Shown: positions 52,796 to 62,165, counted from the first letter of the stretch. The stretch is DNA of 64,000 bases from Novosphingobium panipatense (GCF_002149965.1 NZ_MSQB01000005.1:62001-126000); one strand, 5' to 3'. The notes: generated from the letters alone by a model not told the origin. Translations and numbers: made by a program.

Positions 52796-54012
52796 GCGAG
52801 AACCCGCCCCGGAAGGAGGAAGTGCCGGACGAGGACGCGCAGCCGCTGACCGGCGAGCCGGCCAGCGCCGCGCCGATGCGACTGCGCGCAGAACCGCCGC
52901 GCGTCACTCGACTGTCGCGCAAAGTTCTCGCAGGCGTGGGTTTGGTCGCCAGTGTCGGGCTTGGGGGCGCCCTGATCTACGCCCTTCAGACCCGCGATGG
53001 AGGTCGGCCGAAGGAAGAGCTGTATTCGACGGATAACCGCTCCACGGCAGACGGTCTGGCGGGCTTGCCGCGTGATTACAGCGGCGTGCCGCGCCTTGGT
53101 CCGCCTCTGCCAGGCGACCTCGGCCGGCCGATCGTCGGCGCTCAGGATCGTGGACAGCCTGTACCGGCGCCGAATGTCGCCACGCCCATCCCTGGTATCA
53201 GTCCAGAGGAACAACGGCGTCTTCAAGAAATCGAGACCGCACGGACCAGCCGGCTGTTCTCCGGTACGGAGACCCGCGCCGGTACGGCCGCGACAGCTCC
53301 AGCCCTCGCGCCGCCACCAGCACCGGACCTTGCCAGCCTCGGTCTCGCGCCATCGCCGTCGACACCTTCAGCGCAGGATCGCCAAAACGCTTTTCTCAAC
53401 GCGGCGGCAGATCGCAGGACCGTAGCGCCGGATAGAGTTGCAGCGCCGGTCTCACCGAACATCCTGCAGGCCGGTGCGGTGATCTCCGCCGCACTGATTA
53501 CCGGCATCCGCTCCGACCTTCCGGGCCAAATCACAGCTCAAGTCACGGAGAACATCTACGACAGCCCGACCGGCCGCATCCTTCTCGTTCCGCAGGGCAC
53601 CCGTGTCATCGGCCAGTACGACAACAATGTGCAGTTCGGTCAAAGTCGCGTGCTGCTCGTTTGGAACCGGCTGATCCTCCCAAATGGACGCTCGATCGTG
53701 CTTGAGCGTCAGCCCGGCGCCGATGCCGAGGGCTTCGCTGGTTTGCAGGACGGCGTCGATTATCACTGGTGGGATCTCGCCAAGGCGGCCGGACTCTCGA
53801 CGCTACTAAGCGTCGGCGCAGAACTCGCTGTGAACGATGAAGACCGGCTCTTGCGGGCCATTCGCAATGGCGGTCAGGACACGTTCAATCAAGCCGGGCA
53901 GGACATTGTCCGCCGCCAACTCAACATCGCCCCGACACTGACGATCAGACCGGGATTTCCCGTCCGCGTCATCGTCACTCGCGACATCGTACTCGAGCCC
54001 TACGGAGGATGA
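52792..54012 (+). CDS. trbI: Conjugal transfer protein TrbI
   Basis: A 406-residue VirB10-like protein that spans inner and outer membrane. A GTG at 52792 overlaps the trbG stop. One membrane segment lies at about 44-63 (LAGVGLVASVGLGGALIYAL), then a Pro-rich linker and the VirB10 domain with VISAALITGIRSDLPGQITAQV, ENIYDSPTGRILLVPQGTRVIG and FPVRVIVTRDIVL. Last large gene of the trb operon. Confidence 0.94.
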   Translation: MSENPPRKEEVPDEDAQPLTGEPASAAPMRLRAEPPRVTRLSRKVLAGVGLVASVGLGGALIYALQTRDGGRPKEELYSTDNRSTADGLAGLPRDYSGVPRLGPPLPGDLGRPIVGAQDRGQPVPAPNVATPIPGISPEEQRRLQEIETARTSRLFSGTETRAGTAATAPALAPPPAPDLASLGLAPSPSTPSAQDRQNAFLNAAADRRTVAPDRVAAPVSPNILQAGAVISAALITGIRSDLPGQITAQVTENIYDSPTGRILLVPQGTRVIGQYDNNVQFGQSRVLLVWNRLILPNGRSIVLERQPGADAEGFAGLQDGVDYHWWDLAKAAGLSTLLSVGAELAVNDEDRLLRAIRNGGQDTFNQAGQDIVRRQLNIAPTLTIRPGFPVRVIVTRDIVLEPYGG

Positions 54013-54239
54013 GAATGGCGAGCCTGAAGCTTAGCGCAATTACTGACGATAAGCCTATTAAGGTGACGGTTGAACTGCCCGCGCAGCTCCACCGCGATCT
54101 CTCCACTTATGCTCAGGCGCTGGCGCAAGAGGCGGGTCAGCCGGCTGTCGACCCGGTTCGCCTGATCGTCCCCATGCTCGAGCGTTTCATCTCCACAGAC
54201 CGTGGATTTGCCAAATTTCGCCGCCAGGCTGGCGGTTAA
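54009..54239 (+). CDS. DUF2274 family protein
   Basis: A 76-residue protein starting at ATG 54009 (overlap with trbI stop) or ATG 54015. It has the DUF2274 pattern LKLSAITDDKPIKVTVELPAQLHRDLSTYA and PVRLIVPMLERFISTDR, a ribbon-helix-helix-like form. It regularly ends the trb operon in this element class and may regulate it. Convergent to the LysR gene, with a 4-base overlap. Confidence 0.88.
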   Translation: MRMASLKLSAITDDKPIKVTVELPAQLHRDLSTYAQALAQEAGQPAVDPVRLIVPMLERFISTDRGFAKFRRQAGG

Positions 54240-55132
54240 GCTGAAGCGTGGCGGCGCAAGCGTTTGGTCAGATTTTTCAAAGCCGGGTTGGTACTGTCGT
54301 CAGACCAGATAGCACTCCAGCAGAAACGATCCGCTGTCTGAATGGAGACGAGCTGCAGGCCTGGGTAGGTCGCGCCGAGCATCGACTTGGCCGCTAGCGT
54401 CAGGCCAAACCCCTCTTCGACGAGATACATGAGGTTGTCCCGCCCGACGCGCTGCAACGAAATGCGCGGTTTACGTCCGAATCTCCGAAGCTGGGCACCG
54501 ATCACCTCCGCCACCTTCAATCCGAAGGCATCGGAGCTGACCAAGAACGTCTCGTCCGCCAAGTCACGCCAGCGAACAGCAGCGTTTTTTCCAATAGGAT
54601 GCTCCGCTGGCGCGGCAACGAGCAGAGGCTCGTCCCAAATCCGAACCGCGTTACAGCCTTCGATTTGCGGCTCACCGATCACGAAGGCGATGTCGAGCTG
54701 TCCGCGCGATATACCCGCAACGTTATCGTCCAGGGCGGCTTCCTCGACGCGGATTCTAATGCCGGGGTAGCTCGCCCGAAAGCTGGCGAGAAGCTCGGGA
54801 AGCGGCCCTTGAGCAAGCGTGCCCATTAGGCCGATCCGCAATTGTCCATCGTGGCCACGGCGGAGCAAAGCTAGTTCCTTGACGGCCCGGTGGAGTTGCT
54901 CCGCCCCGACGCGAGCCTCCTGAAGAAAATGGCTTCCCACCGGTGTCAGAGCGACGCCCGTCCTGCGCCGATCGAAGAGAACGATGCCGAGCCGTCGCTC
55001 CAGGAGTTGTACGCGACGGGTCAAAGTCGACTGGTTCACGCCGACAGCCTGTGCAGCCCGCCGAAAAGATCCGTATTCCGCCGCCAAGTGGGCGTATCGC
55101 AGGTATCTCAAGTCGAGGGCGAGATCCGGCAT
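54236..55132 (-). CDS. LysR-family regulator
   Basis: A 298-residue regulator. I take ATG 55132, which gives the usual LysR length; the frame opens at 55285. The HTH is YLRYAHLAAEYGSFRRAAQAVGVNQSTLTRRVQLLERRLG, read in two parts, followed by an effector-binding domain (LRIGLMGTLAQG and LDIAFVIGEPQIEG). LysR genes are standard behind trbI in Tn4371-type elements. It could control the transfer genes or the adjacent hydrolase, 10 bases upstream in the same direction. Confidence 0.9.
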   Translation of the reverse strand: MPDLALDLRYLRYAHLAAEYGSFRRAAQAVGVNQSTLTRRVQLLERRLGIVLFDRRRTGVALTPVGSHFLQEARVGAEQLHRAVKELALLRRGHDGQLRIGLMGTLAQGPLPELLASFRASYPGIRIRVEEAALDDNVAGISRGQLDIAFVIGEPQIEGCNAVRIWDEPLLVAAPAEHPIGKNAAVRWRDLADETFLVSSDAFGLKVAEVIGAQLRRFGRKPRISLQRVGRDNLMYLVEEGFGLTLAAKSMLGATYPGLQLVSIQTADRFCWSAIWSDDSTNPALKNLTKRLRRHASA

Positions 55133-55142
55133 GTCGACGGGA

Positions 55143-56105
55143 TCAGGCCGATAGACTCGGAACAGGTTGGGCTTTCCATAATGCGGCGCGCCCTGGATTC
55201 GCCAGCCACGCTGCGGTTTGCGCCCAAAAGCTCTGCTGATGCTTGGCGTGAAAGAGATCAAAATGTCCGATCTCGGAAACTCCAAGGTCGGCAGGTGCTA
55301 TGACGGTCAATGTCGTTCGCGCACCTTTGTAATATCCAAGGCTGCGGTTCACCGCCTGAACGGAGCCGTACGGATCATCCGCCGCTGTCACTGCTAAGAG
55401 CGGTCCGGTAAACGCCGCGAGCCGATCGAGGATCATCTGCCTCTGTGCTGCGGGGAAGCTACGGTCGACCTCCGCGCGGCGGAAAGCCCATTCAAACGCC
55501 ACGCCCGCCGGCAGATCTTCTAGCCAGCCTAGCGCTCGACCGGGAAAATATCCGAGCAGAGCCGCGAGCAGCGGCATGACGGCATGCCACTTCAGGACAA
55601 AGCCAAGCCGCTGGCGCGGTGCATAGTCACGCCAGTAGGCAAACTGCGCCCCGACAGTGAGCATTGCGGCGCAACGCTCGAACCCCGCCGCCAGGCCGGG
55701 CAAGAAGCCGCCGATGCTATGTCCGACCACCATCACCGGTCGACCCGCGGCCAATGCACACGCGAAATCGAGTGCGGCCGCAAAATCCAGTGTTCCCCAG
55801 TCACTCCATCGGAATGCCGCCTTTCTCAGGCGTTTTGGGCGTGAGCGACCTATGCCCCGGTAGTCGTAGGTCACAACATCAAAGCCGCACGTCGCAAGAT
55901 ACGCCGCGTACCGATGGTAGTACCTAGCAAGCACGCCTGTGGCCGGGTTCACGATGACCACTGCTTGAGCGCCTGGGCACGACCAAAGGTCGCCGTGGAT
56001 TTCGACGCCGTCAGCGCACTTGAGCACCAGAGGCGTCGGCTCGGTCACGGCGGACGCTTTGCCGGCGGGGTCCAATGCATCTCCAGCGATCGTGTCCGTC
56101 ACCAT
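55143..56105 (-). CDS. Alpha/beta hydrolase
   Basis: A 320-residue hydrolase. The nucleophile elbow is VVGHSIGG (about 122-129), the oxyanion region is NPATGVLARYY, and a C-terminal Asp/His pair appears in TAADDPYG and EIGHFDLF. The segment VVTYDYRGIGRS is typical. It may cleave an ester or amide; the substrate is unknown. It is 10 bases upstream of the LysR gene on the same strand and divergent from the next membrane-protein gene. Confidence 0.85.
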   Translation of the reverse strand: MVTDTIAGDALDPAGKASAVTEPTPLVLKCADGVEIHGDLWSCPGAQAVVIVNPATGVLARYYHRYAAYLATCGFDVVTYDYRGIGRSRPKRLRKAAFRWSDWGTLDFAAALDFACALAAGRPVMVVGHSIGGFLPGLAAGFERCAAMLTVGAQFAYWRDYAPRQRLGFVLKWHAVMPLLAALLGYFPGRALGWLEDLPAGVAFEWAFRRAEVDRSFPAAQRQMILDRLAAFTGPLLAVTAADDPYGSVQAVNRSLGYYKGARTTLTVIAPADLGVSEIGHFDLFHAKHQQSFWAQTAAWLANPGRAALWKAQPVPSLSA

Positions 56106-56187
56106 GCGCCCTCAGATTAACCTAGCCTTTCGTCATGATTGTATCTATTGAACACCATTAGTCCACAGCATTGTTCACGGGTGCGCC

Positions 56188-56727
56188 ATGTCGCCGACGA
56201 CACGCTCAACAGCCGGGCTCCCCCGGGCATCAACACGCGCCGAGCGTCACGTCACGATCTTGGCGGCGCTGGTCGGCATAGGGCTCGCGGTGGGGTGCGG
56301 GCTGCACGCCGGGGCTGGGTGGGCGGGATGGCAATGGGCGGTAATCATCTTCGTGGCCTTCGACCTCGCTGGAGGCGTCGCTTCGATGCCCCTGCCGCCA
56401 TCGCTGAAGAAGATCCGCGTACCCGAACAGCCGCTTAGGCCGATCGCCTTCACTGCCTTTCACATTCATCCGTTCTTGATCGCGTTGACCATCCCGACGC
56501 AGGAATGGCTTCCGATGGTCGCGCTTTACGCCAGCGCGCTTGCCGGGGTCATACTCATGCCGAGGATCAGGTCGGCATTCGCGGCAAGCATCGCCCTGTC
56601 GTGGTGTGCCTGCACGATCGCTCTGGTTTGGACGCTTGGCGTCACTCACGGTCTCGAGTGGCTAGCGCCTACCTACCTGCTGAAGCTTGTGGGCTCCTAC
56701 ACCGTCACCGTCGGGAGGGAGCAGTGA
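56188..56727 (+). CDS. Small polytopic membrane protein
   Basis: A 179-residue protein with about five hydrophobic segments (VTILAALVGIGLAVGCGLHAG, WAVIIFVAFDLAGG, PFLIALTIPTQE, VALYASALAGVILM, IALSWCACTIALVWTLG). No known motif recognised. Its stop shares a base with the MFS gene start, so they are co-translated. The ribosome site is weak. Confidence 0.65.
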   Translation: MSPTTRSTAGLPRASTRAERHVTILAALVGIGLAVGCGLHAGAGWAGWQWAVIIFVAFDLAGGVASMPLPPSLKKIRVPEQPLRPIAFTAFHIHPFLIALTIPTQEWLPMVALYASALAGVILMPRIRSAFAASIALSWCACTIALVWTLGVTHGLEWLAPTYLLKLVGSYTVTVGREQ

Positions 56728-57932
56728 TGCGAACGCGGTACACGAACCTCTTGGCCTTCAGCCGCTTTGGCGCCGGCGTCGCCAACATGACCTACGCGGG
56801 CAGCTTGCCTTTCCTGCTGGGCGAGTGGGGCATGTCGGGAACGGAGGCGGGCAGCATCCAGGCAAGCTTCAATCTCTGCTATGCCCTGTCGCTACTGCTG
56901 TGCTCCTGGGCATCCGATCGCTTTGGACCCGAGCGAATCTTCGTGGCGGCCAACTGCCTTTCGGCGCTGGCGTTGATAGGATGTTCGCTGATCGTGCGCT
57001 CCCACGACAGTGCGATCATCATGTTCGGCCTGCTTGCTGCCGCGCTGGGCGGGTCATACACGCCCTCCATCATGCTCATCGCTAAAGCGACGCCGGCGTC
57101 CCACCGTGGCAGCGCGATCGGCCTACTGCTGGCGGGCTCATCAGTGGGCTATTTCTTCGCAATCGCAGTTTGTGCGGGGCTCATTCCTACATTCGGCTAT
57201 GTCGCCGTTTGGAAGCTTCTGTCCGTCATTCCGCTGCTTTCAGCATTCGCGGCGAGCGTGGCGGCCACGAAGCCGCCGCTGCCCGTGGAAACCGCGAGTG
57301 TTGGGGGTATCGACAATTCCGGGCGCTTCTTGTCTCGCAACTCCATTCTTCTGACCACCGGATACACGGGACATTGTTGGGAACTGCTCGGAATGTGGGC
57401 TTGGATGCCCGCCTTTCTCGCATTTGCGCTAGCCGGCTCCGCAATCCCATCGCTGCTGCTCGGCATCATTATTGCTGCGGCGCTGCACCTGTCGGGGGCC
57501 GGCTCAACCTTGGTCGGCGGGTGGGCCAGCGACCGCTGGGGTCGCAAGTTTGTACTCGTCGCCGTTGCTGCTCTTGGCACCGCCTTATCCCTGATTATTG
57601 GCTGGACAGCGGCTCTGCCGTCGGCGGTGATTGTGGGGCTCGTGTTCCTCTACGGCTTCGCCGCGCTTGGCGATTCCGGTGTGCTCTCAACCGCGATGGC
57701 AGATGCGGTGCCGCCCAATCAACTTGGAAGGCTTCTAGCCCTTCGCTCGATACTCGGTTTCGGCGCCGGCGCGGTGTCGCCAATCGTGTTCGGGTGGATA
57801 CTCGATCACACCAACGTTGCCGGATCTGCCCCGACGAATTGGGGGTGGGCTTTTGCCGTGCTCGGTCTCGGCGGCGCAATCGCGACCGCCAGTGCGCTCG
57901 GTCTGCGGTCCCAACGAACCGGCTATCGCTAA
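56727..57932 (+). CDS. MFS transporter
   Basis: A 401-residue transporter with about 12 hydrophobic segments. The loop after TM2 has SWASDRFGPERI and the one after TM8 has GGWASDRWGRKF, the MFS motif G-x-x-x-D-R-x-G-R/K. The segment TPSIMLIAKATPASHRGSAIGLL is also typical. Start ATG 56727 follows GGGAGGGAG. It exports or imports a small molecule; substrate unknown. Confidence 0.9.
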   Translation: MRTRYTNLLAFSRFGAGVANMTYAGSLPFLLGEWGMSGTEAGSIQASFNLCYALSLLLCSWASDRFGPERIFVAANCLSALALIGCSLIVRSHDSAIIMFGLLAAALGGSYTPSIMLIAKATPASHRGSAIGLLLAGSSVGYFFAIAVCAGLIPTFGYVAVWKLLSVIPLLSAFAASVAATKPPLPVETASVGGIDNSGRFLSRNSILLTTGYTGHCWELLGMWAWMPAFLAFALAGSAIPSLLLGIIIAAALHLSGAGSTLVGGWASDRWGRKFVLVAVAALGTALSLIIGWTAALPSAVIVGLVFLYGFAALGDSGVLSTAMADAVPPNQLGRLLALRSILGFGAGAVSPIVFGWILDHTNVAGSAPTNWGWAFAVLGLGGAIATASALGLRSQRTGYR

Positions 57933-57996
57933 GCCACGGACGAACAAGCGCCACAGAGGCGCGGCGTTTCCCACCTCAAAGAAAGGAGAAACCTAG

Positions 57997-58398
57997 ATGA
58001 GCAGTGCAGTAACGGCGGTGCCAGCCGCCGCATCTAACGTGGCCCGTGACCATTTTGCTGCTGAGTTCTCGTTCGAGACCGACTGCTGGGACGTCCACGA
58101 GTCTCTGGCGCAAGGCGCGGACTTCGTACTTCTCGATGTCCGCAGCCCAGCACTTTTTGCCAAGGGCCATGTACCTGGCGCGATCAACCTTCCCCACGGC
58201 AAGATCATCGCATCAAAGCTTGCGTCATGGTCCCCGGACACGCTGTTCGTCACCTACTGCGCAGGACCGCATTGCAACGGAGCGGCCCGGGGGGCCCTTC
58301 GCTTGGCCGATCTCGGTCGACCGGTGAAAATCATGGCTGGCGGCGTCACCGGCTGGATCGACGAAGGATTCGAACTCGCGACCGGCAACGAGCCTTGA
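57997..58398 (+). CDS. Rhodanese-like protein
   Basis: A 133-residue single-domain rhodanese. Features are FVLLDVRSPALFAKGHVPGAINLP and the active loop TYCAGPHCNGAARGA with Cys at the usual site, GVTGWIDEGF at the end. It transfers sulfane sulfur, for example to cyanide or a thiol. Ribosome site AAAGGAGAA. It overlaps the GNAT gene by 4 bases. Confidence 0.9.
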   Translation: MSSAVTAVPAAASNVARDHFAAEFSFETDCWDVHESLAQGADFVLLDVRSPALFAKGHVPGAINLPHGKIIASKLASWSPDTLFVTYCAGPHCNGAARGALRLADLGRPVKIMAGGVTGWIDEGFELATGNEP

Positions 58399-58838
58399 GC
58401 GTTACCGTGAGCGCTGCCCAGCCCGAGGACTGTTTGGCGCTTCATCGGCTCATCCACGATCATGCAGCGTTCGAGGAGGCCTCGGCGACTGTCTCGCTGC
58501 ATCAGGTGGCCGATGTGCTGGCCAACCGTCATCCGCCCGCGAGTATCATCGTAGCCCGCATGGATCAGGAGCTCGTCGGCTATGCGAGCCTGACCGAGGT
58601 TTATTCGATGTGGCACGGCAAGCGGTGGCTACATCTCGACTGCCTCTTTGTGCGTGCACAAGACCGCTCGCTCGGTATCGGCGCACGCCTCATGGCTGCC
58701 GTAAGGTCGATCGCCGCCAACTCGGACGCTCTTTGGGTCGAGTGGCAGACGCCGTCATGGAACGAGGCGGCAATCCGCTTCTATCGCCGCGAGGGAGCGA
58801 CCGTCCTGCCGAAGGTCCGATTGCAGCTCAGCGCTTAG
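58395..58838 (+). CDS. GNAT-family N-acetyltransferase
   Basis: A 147-residue protein if begun at TTG 58395, which overlaps the rhodanese stop; a GTG at 58407 is the alternative. GNAT signatures are LHLDCLFVRAQDRSLGIGARLMAA (Q/R-x-x-G-x-G/A acetyl-CoA loop) and IRFYRREGA. The substrate cannot be deduced. Confidence 0.82.
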   Translation: MSVTVSAAQPEDCLALHRLIHDHAAFEEASATVSLHQVADVLANRHPPASIIVARMDQELVGYASLTEVYSMWHGKRWLHLDCLFVRAQDRSLGIGARLMAAVRSIAANSDALWVEWQTPSWNEAAIRFYRREGATVLPKVRLQLSA

Positions 58839-58863
58839 CCCCAATGGCGACGCGCAGCTTGGC

Positions 58864-59208
58864 CTAGGCTTCCGTCACGTGCCACAGCACGCCGCACGGG
58901 TCATGGATAAATCCCACCTTGCGGCCCCATGGCTGCATCGCGGGCGCAACAGGCTGCCGAGAACCAAATTTCACCGCGACAGATGCCGGGTCACGCTCCC
59001 GCCACCACGCGTCCAAGTCCGACACAACGAGCTGTACCATCAGGTTCTCGGCGAGGTCCTTCACGTAGAAGTCCTGCAAGAGGAAGCTGCACGCCCCGTC
59101 TGTCATTACGGCGACGTTCCCGGCTCCGCCTTCGACCGAAAAGCCGAGATCTTTGTAGAAGCGCTGCGACAGGCTGTAGTCGCGCGATGGAAGGAAGGGA
59201 CGAAGCAT
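58864..59208 (-). CDS. VOC-family (glyoxalase/bleomycin resistance-like) protein
   Basis: A 114-residue protein with one VOC half: MLRPFLPSRDYSLSQRFYKDLGF, ACSFLLQDFYV, LMVQLVVSDLDAWW and VGFIHDPCGVLWHV. Metal ligands are uncertain, so it could bind antibiotic-like ligands or be an isomerase or dioxygenase. Convergent with the GNAT gene; 25 bases separate the stops. Confidence 0.82.
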   Translation of the reverse strand: MLRPFLPSRDYSLSQRFYKDLGFSVEGGAGNVAVMTDGACSFLLQDFYVKDLAENLMVQLVVSDLDAWWRERDPASVAVKFGSRQPVAPAMQPWGRKVGFIHDPCGVLWHVTEA

Positions 59209-59342
59209 GCGGAGACTCGCGGCACGGGTGTCTTGAACGGCGGACCAGAATTGTATCAGATTCCCTTTCAGATGTATCGTTACAATCGGCCGAGCCCTGC
59301 GGCAGGGGTCCGCAAAGCGTCGGCACCGACGGAACCGGAGAT

Positions 59343-59972
59343 ATGGGCGTGACGATTTGGTCGGGACTTACGCTTTTTGCAGTGATGGTTGGCCTTGCGG
59401 CCATCCCGAGCTCCAGCGTTGCTTTGGTCGTGCTCAGGTCTGCCTCGCTCGGCGTACGTAGCGGCGTCGCGACGGCCTTCGGCATAGCTGCCGGAGATTT
59501 GGTGTTCGTGGCCTTGGCGATCGGTGGGCTTACTGCGGTCTCACAGGCCGGCGGCCTGGTATTTGGAGCGCTCCGTTATCTGGCAGCCGGATATCTTATC
59601 TGGTGTGGCCTTTCGTTGATCCGCAGCTCGGGCAACGCCTCGAACGCCACGCTTCCGTACGAATGGGGCGGGTCCAAATTCAGCTTCCTGGCTGGAGCGA
59701 TACTCACACTAGGCGATATCAAGGCCATCTTGTTCTACGCGCCACTCTTCCCGAGCGTGGTCGACGTGACTGCGTTGACGCCCATAGATCTCATCACAAT
59801 AACTTTGATCACCGTGGTCGCCGTGGCTGGTGTGAAGTCGATCTACGCCGTCGTCGCTCGATCGATCGCCGGTAACCCATCCCTCAGCGCCTCGGGCGCT
59901 GTCAAACCGGCGAAGATCGTTGCAGGCAGCATGATGGTGGGCGCAGGCGGATTTCTGATCCTGAAGCCCTAG
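59343..59972 (+). CDS. LysE-type exporter (first of three)
   Basis: A 209-residue transporter with six hydrophobic segments. Features are LFAVMVGLAAIPSSSVALVVLRSASLGVRSG (in halves), RYLAAGYLIWCGLSLIR and GDIKAILFYAPLFPS. The ATG is 59343. LysE family members export amino acids or related solutes. The usual PGP-N motif near residue 20 is PSSS here, so specificity may differ. Confidence 0.85.
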   Translation: MGVTIWSGLTLFAVMVGLAAIPSSSVALVVLRSASLGVRSGVATAFGIAAGDLVFVALAIGGLTAVSQAGGLVFGALRYLAAGYLIWCGLSLIRSSGNASNATLPYEWGGSKFSFLAGAILTLGDIKAILFYAPLFPSVVDVTALTPIDLITITLITVVAVAGVKSIYAVVARSIAGNPSLSASGAVKPAKIVAGSMMVGAGGFLILKP

Positions 59973-60016
59973 GCCTTTCGGATCAGGCTGCCGCCCGGCC
60001 AAAGTTCACTTGTGCT

Positions 60017-60616
60017 TCAGGTCCAAACCAAGATGAGAATGGCTGACACGGCCGTGAGAAGCGCCATTCCCCGGTTAAAGATGAGCGCTTGGCCGGGGTC
60101 GTGGATAAGCGCCCGCATCCCTGCTCCAAACCCAGTCCAAAGCGTTATCGACGGAGTGGAGACCACCAAGAATATAGACGTGACCATCAGCAAGCGGCCA
60201 ACGTAGTCGCTCGCGGGGGCCACATAGATCCCCACTGCCGAGATCGTCATCATCCATGCCTTGGGATTCGCGAACTGGAATATCGCTCCGTGCCAGAACC
60301 CGACGCTCGCGCGGCCGTCACCTTGCTTCCCTGGACGAACGACCCAGAGCTGCCACGCAAGATAGAGTAGGTAACCAGCACCGACGACCTTCAGGCCGGT
60401 GTGGAGGCCCGGTATGCTGAGCAGGAGAACTCCGATGCCCGCGCCTGCAGCCAGAAATACCAAGCCGACGCCGAGCAGGGTGCCGGCCATCGCCGGCAAC
60501 GTCTTGCGAAAGCCATGTGCGAGCGCCGAAGTGGAGAGTAGGAGGTTGTTCGGTCCGGGCGTTATCGACATGACGAGCGAAAACGCCAGTAATGACAGCA
60601 GAGTCGGCCTATCCAT
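60017..60616 (-). CDS. LysE-type exporter (second)
   Basis: A 199-residue transporter. SITPGPNNLLLSTSALAHGFR carries the LysE motif PGPN, and YLLYLAWQLW and FQFANPKAWMMTISAVG are conserved. Six hydrophobic segments. It is convergent with the first copy. Confidence 0.9.
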   Translation of the reverse strand: MDRPTLLSLLAFSLVMSITPGPNNLLLSTSALAHGFRKTLPAMAGTLLGVGLVFLAAGAGIGVLLLSIPGLHTGLKVVGAGYLLYLAWQLWVVRPGKQGDGRASVGFWHGAIFQFANPKAWMMTISAVGIYVAPASDYVGRLLMVTSIFLVVSTPSITLWTGFGAGMRALIHDPGQALIFNRGMALLTAVSAILILVWT

Positions 60617-60655
60617 GCCGACAGATCCCGCTGAGCGACTCGCAACCGCGCGCCC

Positions 60656-60985
60656 TCACGAGCTGCGTTCCACTCGCGCCGGCGCGACGAGATTGCGAGC
60701 CGATCCACGGACCATCACGACGACAGCGTCCGCGCCCGCCTTGCGATCGAGGCTGATGCGTTGATAGTCCGGATCGTTCAGAAGGCGAGAAGCCTCTGCC
60801 TCACCGGAGAATTCCAGGACGACCACTTTATCAGGCTTGAGTGCGCCCTCGAGCAGGATCGGTGCCTCGTCCGCGACGAGCACCCGGCCACCGTGGCGAG
60901 CGAAAACTGACGGAAAGGCGTCCATATAACGCCGGTACGCTTCCACCTCAGTGAAGCTCAATTGAGCAATGAAGTAGACGGACAA
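60656..60985 (-). CDS. DUF1330 family protein
   Basis: A 109-residue ferredoxin-like-fold protein with YFIAQLSFTEVEAYRRYMDAFP, APILLEGALKPDKVVVLEF and ASRLLNDPDYQRI. DUF1330 proteins are small, soluble and of unknown function. It lies between two LysE exporters, transcribed with them. Confidence 0.85.
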   Translation of the reverse strand: MSVYFIAQLSFTEVEAYRRYMDAFPSVFARHGGRVLVADEAPILLEGALKPDKVVVLEFSGEAEASRLLNDPDYQRISLDRKAGADAVVVMVRGSARNLVAPARVERSS

Positions 60986-61035
60986 ACTGCACCTCTCGCT
61001 GTCTTGTTAGGGAATGACTTCGCGGGCCGATCGCG

Positions 61036-61677
61036 TCAGCCGATCTTCGCTCTGCTGTCGAAGATCATCCGCAGGGAGAGTGACGCGAGAACCGCGCCCA
61101 TGGCCCAGCGCTGCGCAGCAACCCACTTCGGACGAGCGCGCAGTTGACGGGCAACGCTTCCCGCAAACAATATGACGAGGCCATTGATCATCATGCTGAT
61201 CAAGATTTGCACCGATCCGAGAACCAGCGTCTGGCCCAGTATCGCGCCGTGATCCGGCGCGACGAATTGGGGAAGCAGAGAAAGGTACATCACAGCGATT
61301 TTCGGATTGAGGAGATTAGTCAGGAGGCCCATCCAAAAGAGGCGCGATTGGCTGTCATGCGGGAGGTCATGAACCTCAAACAGCGAGCGGCCCCCAGGCC
61401 GGACCGCCTGCCAAGCTAGCCACAGCAGGTAAGCGGCCCCCGCCACCCTGATGGCGTCGTATGCGAACGGGACAGCTAACAGCAGCGCCGTAATCCCGAA
61501 TGCCGCGCAGAGCATGTAGAAGACAAAGCCGGCAAGCACGCCAGCTAGCGAAACGAGACCGGCGGTGCGCCCCTGAACGATCGTGCGCGAAATGAGATAG
61601 GCCATGTTCGGACCAGGGCTGAGGGATAATCCCACCGCAACAATCGCGAACGCGCCGAGGCTGGTGATCTCTGGCAT
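61036..61677 (-). CDS. LysE-type exporter (third)
   Basis: A 213-residue transporter with LSLSPGPNMAYLISRTIVQGRTAG (LysE PGPN motif), AAYLLWLAWQAVRPGG and LTNLLNPKIAVMYLSLLPQF. Six hydrophobic segments. Not close in sequence to the other two copies, so these are separate acquisitions or old paralogues. Confidence 0.9.
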   Translation of the reverse strand: MPEITSLGAFAIVAVGLSLSPGPNMAYLISRTIVQGRTAGLVSLAGVLAGFVFYMLCAAFGITALLLAVPFAYDAIRVAGAAYLLWLAWQAVRPGGRSLFEVHDLPHDSQSRLFWMGLLTNLLNPKIAVMYLSLLPQFVAPDHGAILGQTLVLGSVQILISMMINGLVILFAGSVARQLRARPKWVAAQRWAMGAVLASLSLRMIFDSRAKIG

Positions 61678-61733
61678 TACCTTAGTGCCTCAATTTGGTT
61701 TGTGAGCACGAGCTGGCAGCAGATCGCATCGAC

Positions 61734-62165
61734 CTACTTCAACTTGATCAAAGTTTGCTGGCCTGCGGCGCAGAGCCGCTCGCCGGCTTCGTGGTGGTCG
61801 AACACTTTAAGCGCGCAGATCGTCAGCGTGCGGCCGCTCTTGAGCACCTGGCCATGCGCCGTCAGAAACGCTCCTCTCGCCGGTGCAAGCAAGTTGAGCT
61901 TGAATTCCACGGTGAGCACGTCGGTGCCTGCCTCGAACAGGCTGTAGCCGGCATAGCCACCAGCCACGTCTGCGATCGTCGCTATGACGCCGCCGTGGAA
62001 CAGCCCGTTCTGCTGAGTCAGACGGGCATCGAAAGGTAACCGCAACACGACGCGGCCAGCGGCGACCTCCTCGAGCGACGCTCCGATATGCTGCATGAAC
62101 GCCTGTCGCCCGAAGCTCTCGGTGACGCGGCTCACAAGGTCATCGTCCAACCCCGGTGTCATCAT
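61734..62165 (-). CDS. PaaI-type hotdog thioesterase
   Basis: A 143-residue protein from ATG 62165; the frame opens at 62237. LTQQNGLFHGGVIATIADVAGGYAGY has the hotdog helix motif HGG-x-x-x-x-x-D, and VLTVEFKLNLLAPARG is conserved. It hydrolyses acyl-CoA thioesters, probably aryl or short-chain. It diverges from the cupin gene. Confidence 0.85.
   Translation of the reverse strand: MMTPGLDDDLVSRVTESFGRQAFMQHIGASLEEVAAGRVVLRLPFDARLTQQNGLFHGGVIATIADVAGGYAGYSLFEAGTDVLTVEFKLNLLAPARGAFLTAHGQVLKSGRTLTICALKVFDHHEAGERLCAAGQQTLIKLK

Noticed and set aside
55133..55285. N-terminal extension of the LysR regulator
   Set aside because: It overlaps the hydrolase gene and exceeds the usual LysR length; ATG 55132 gives 298 residues.
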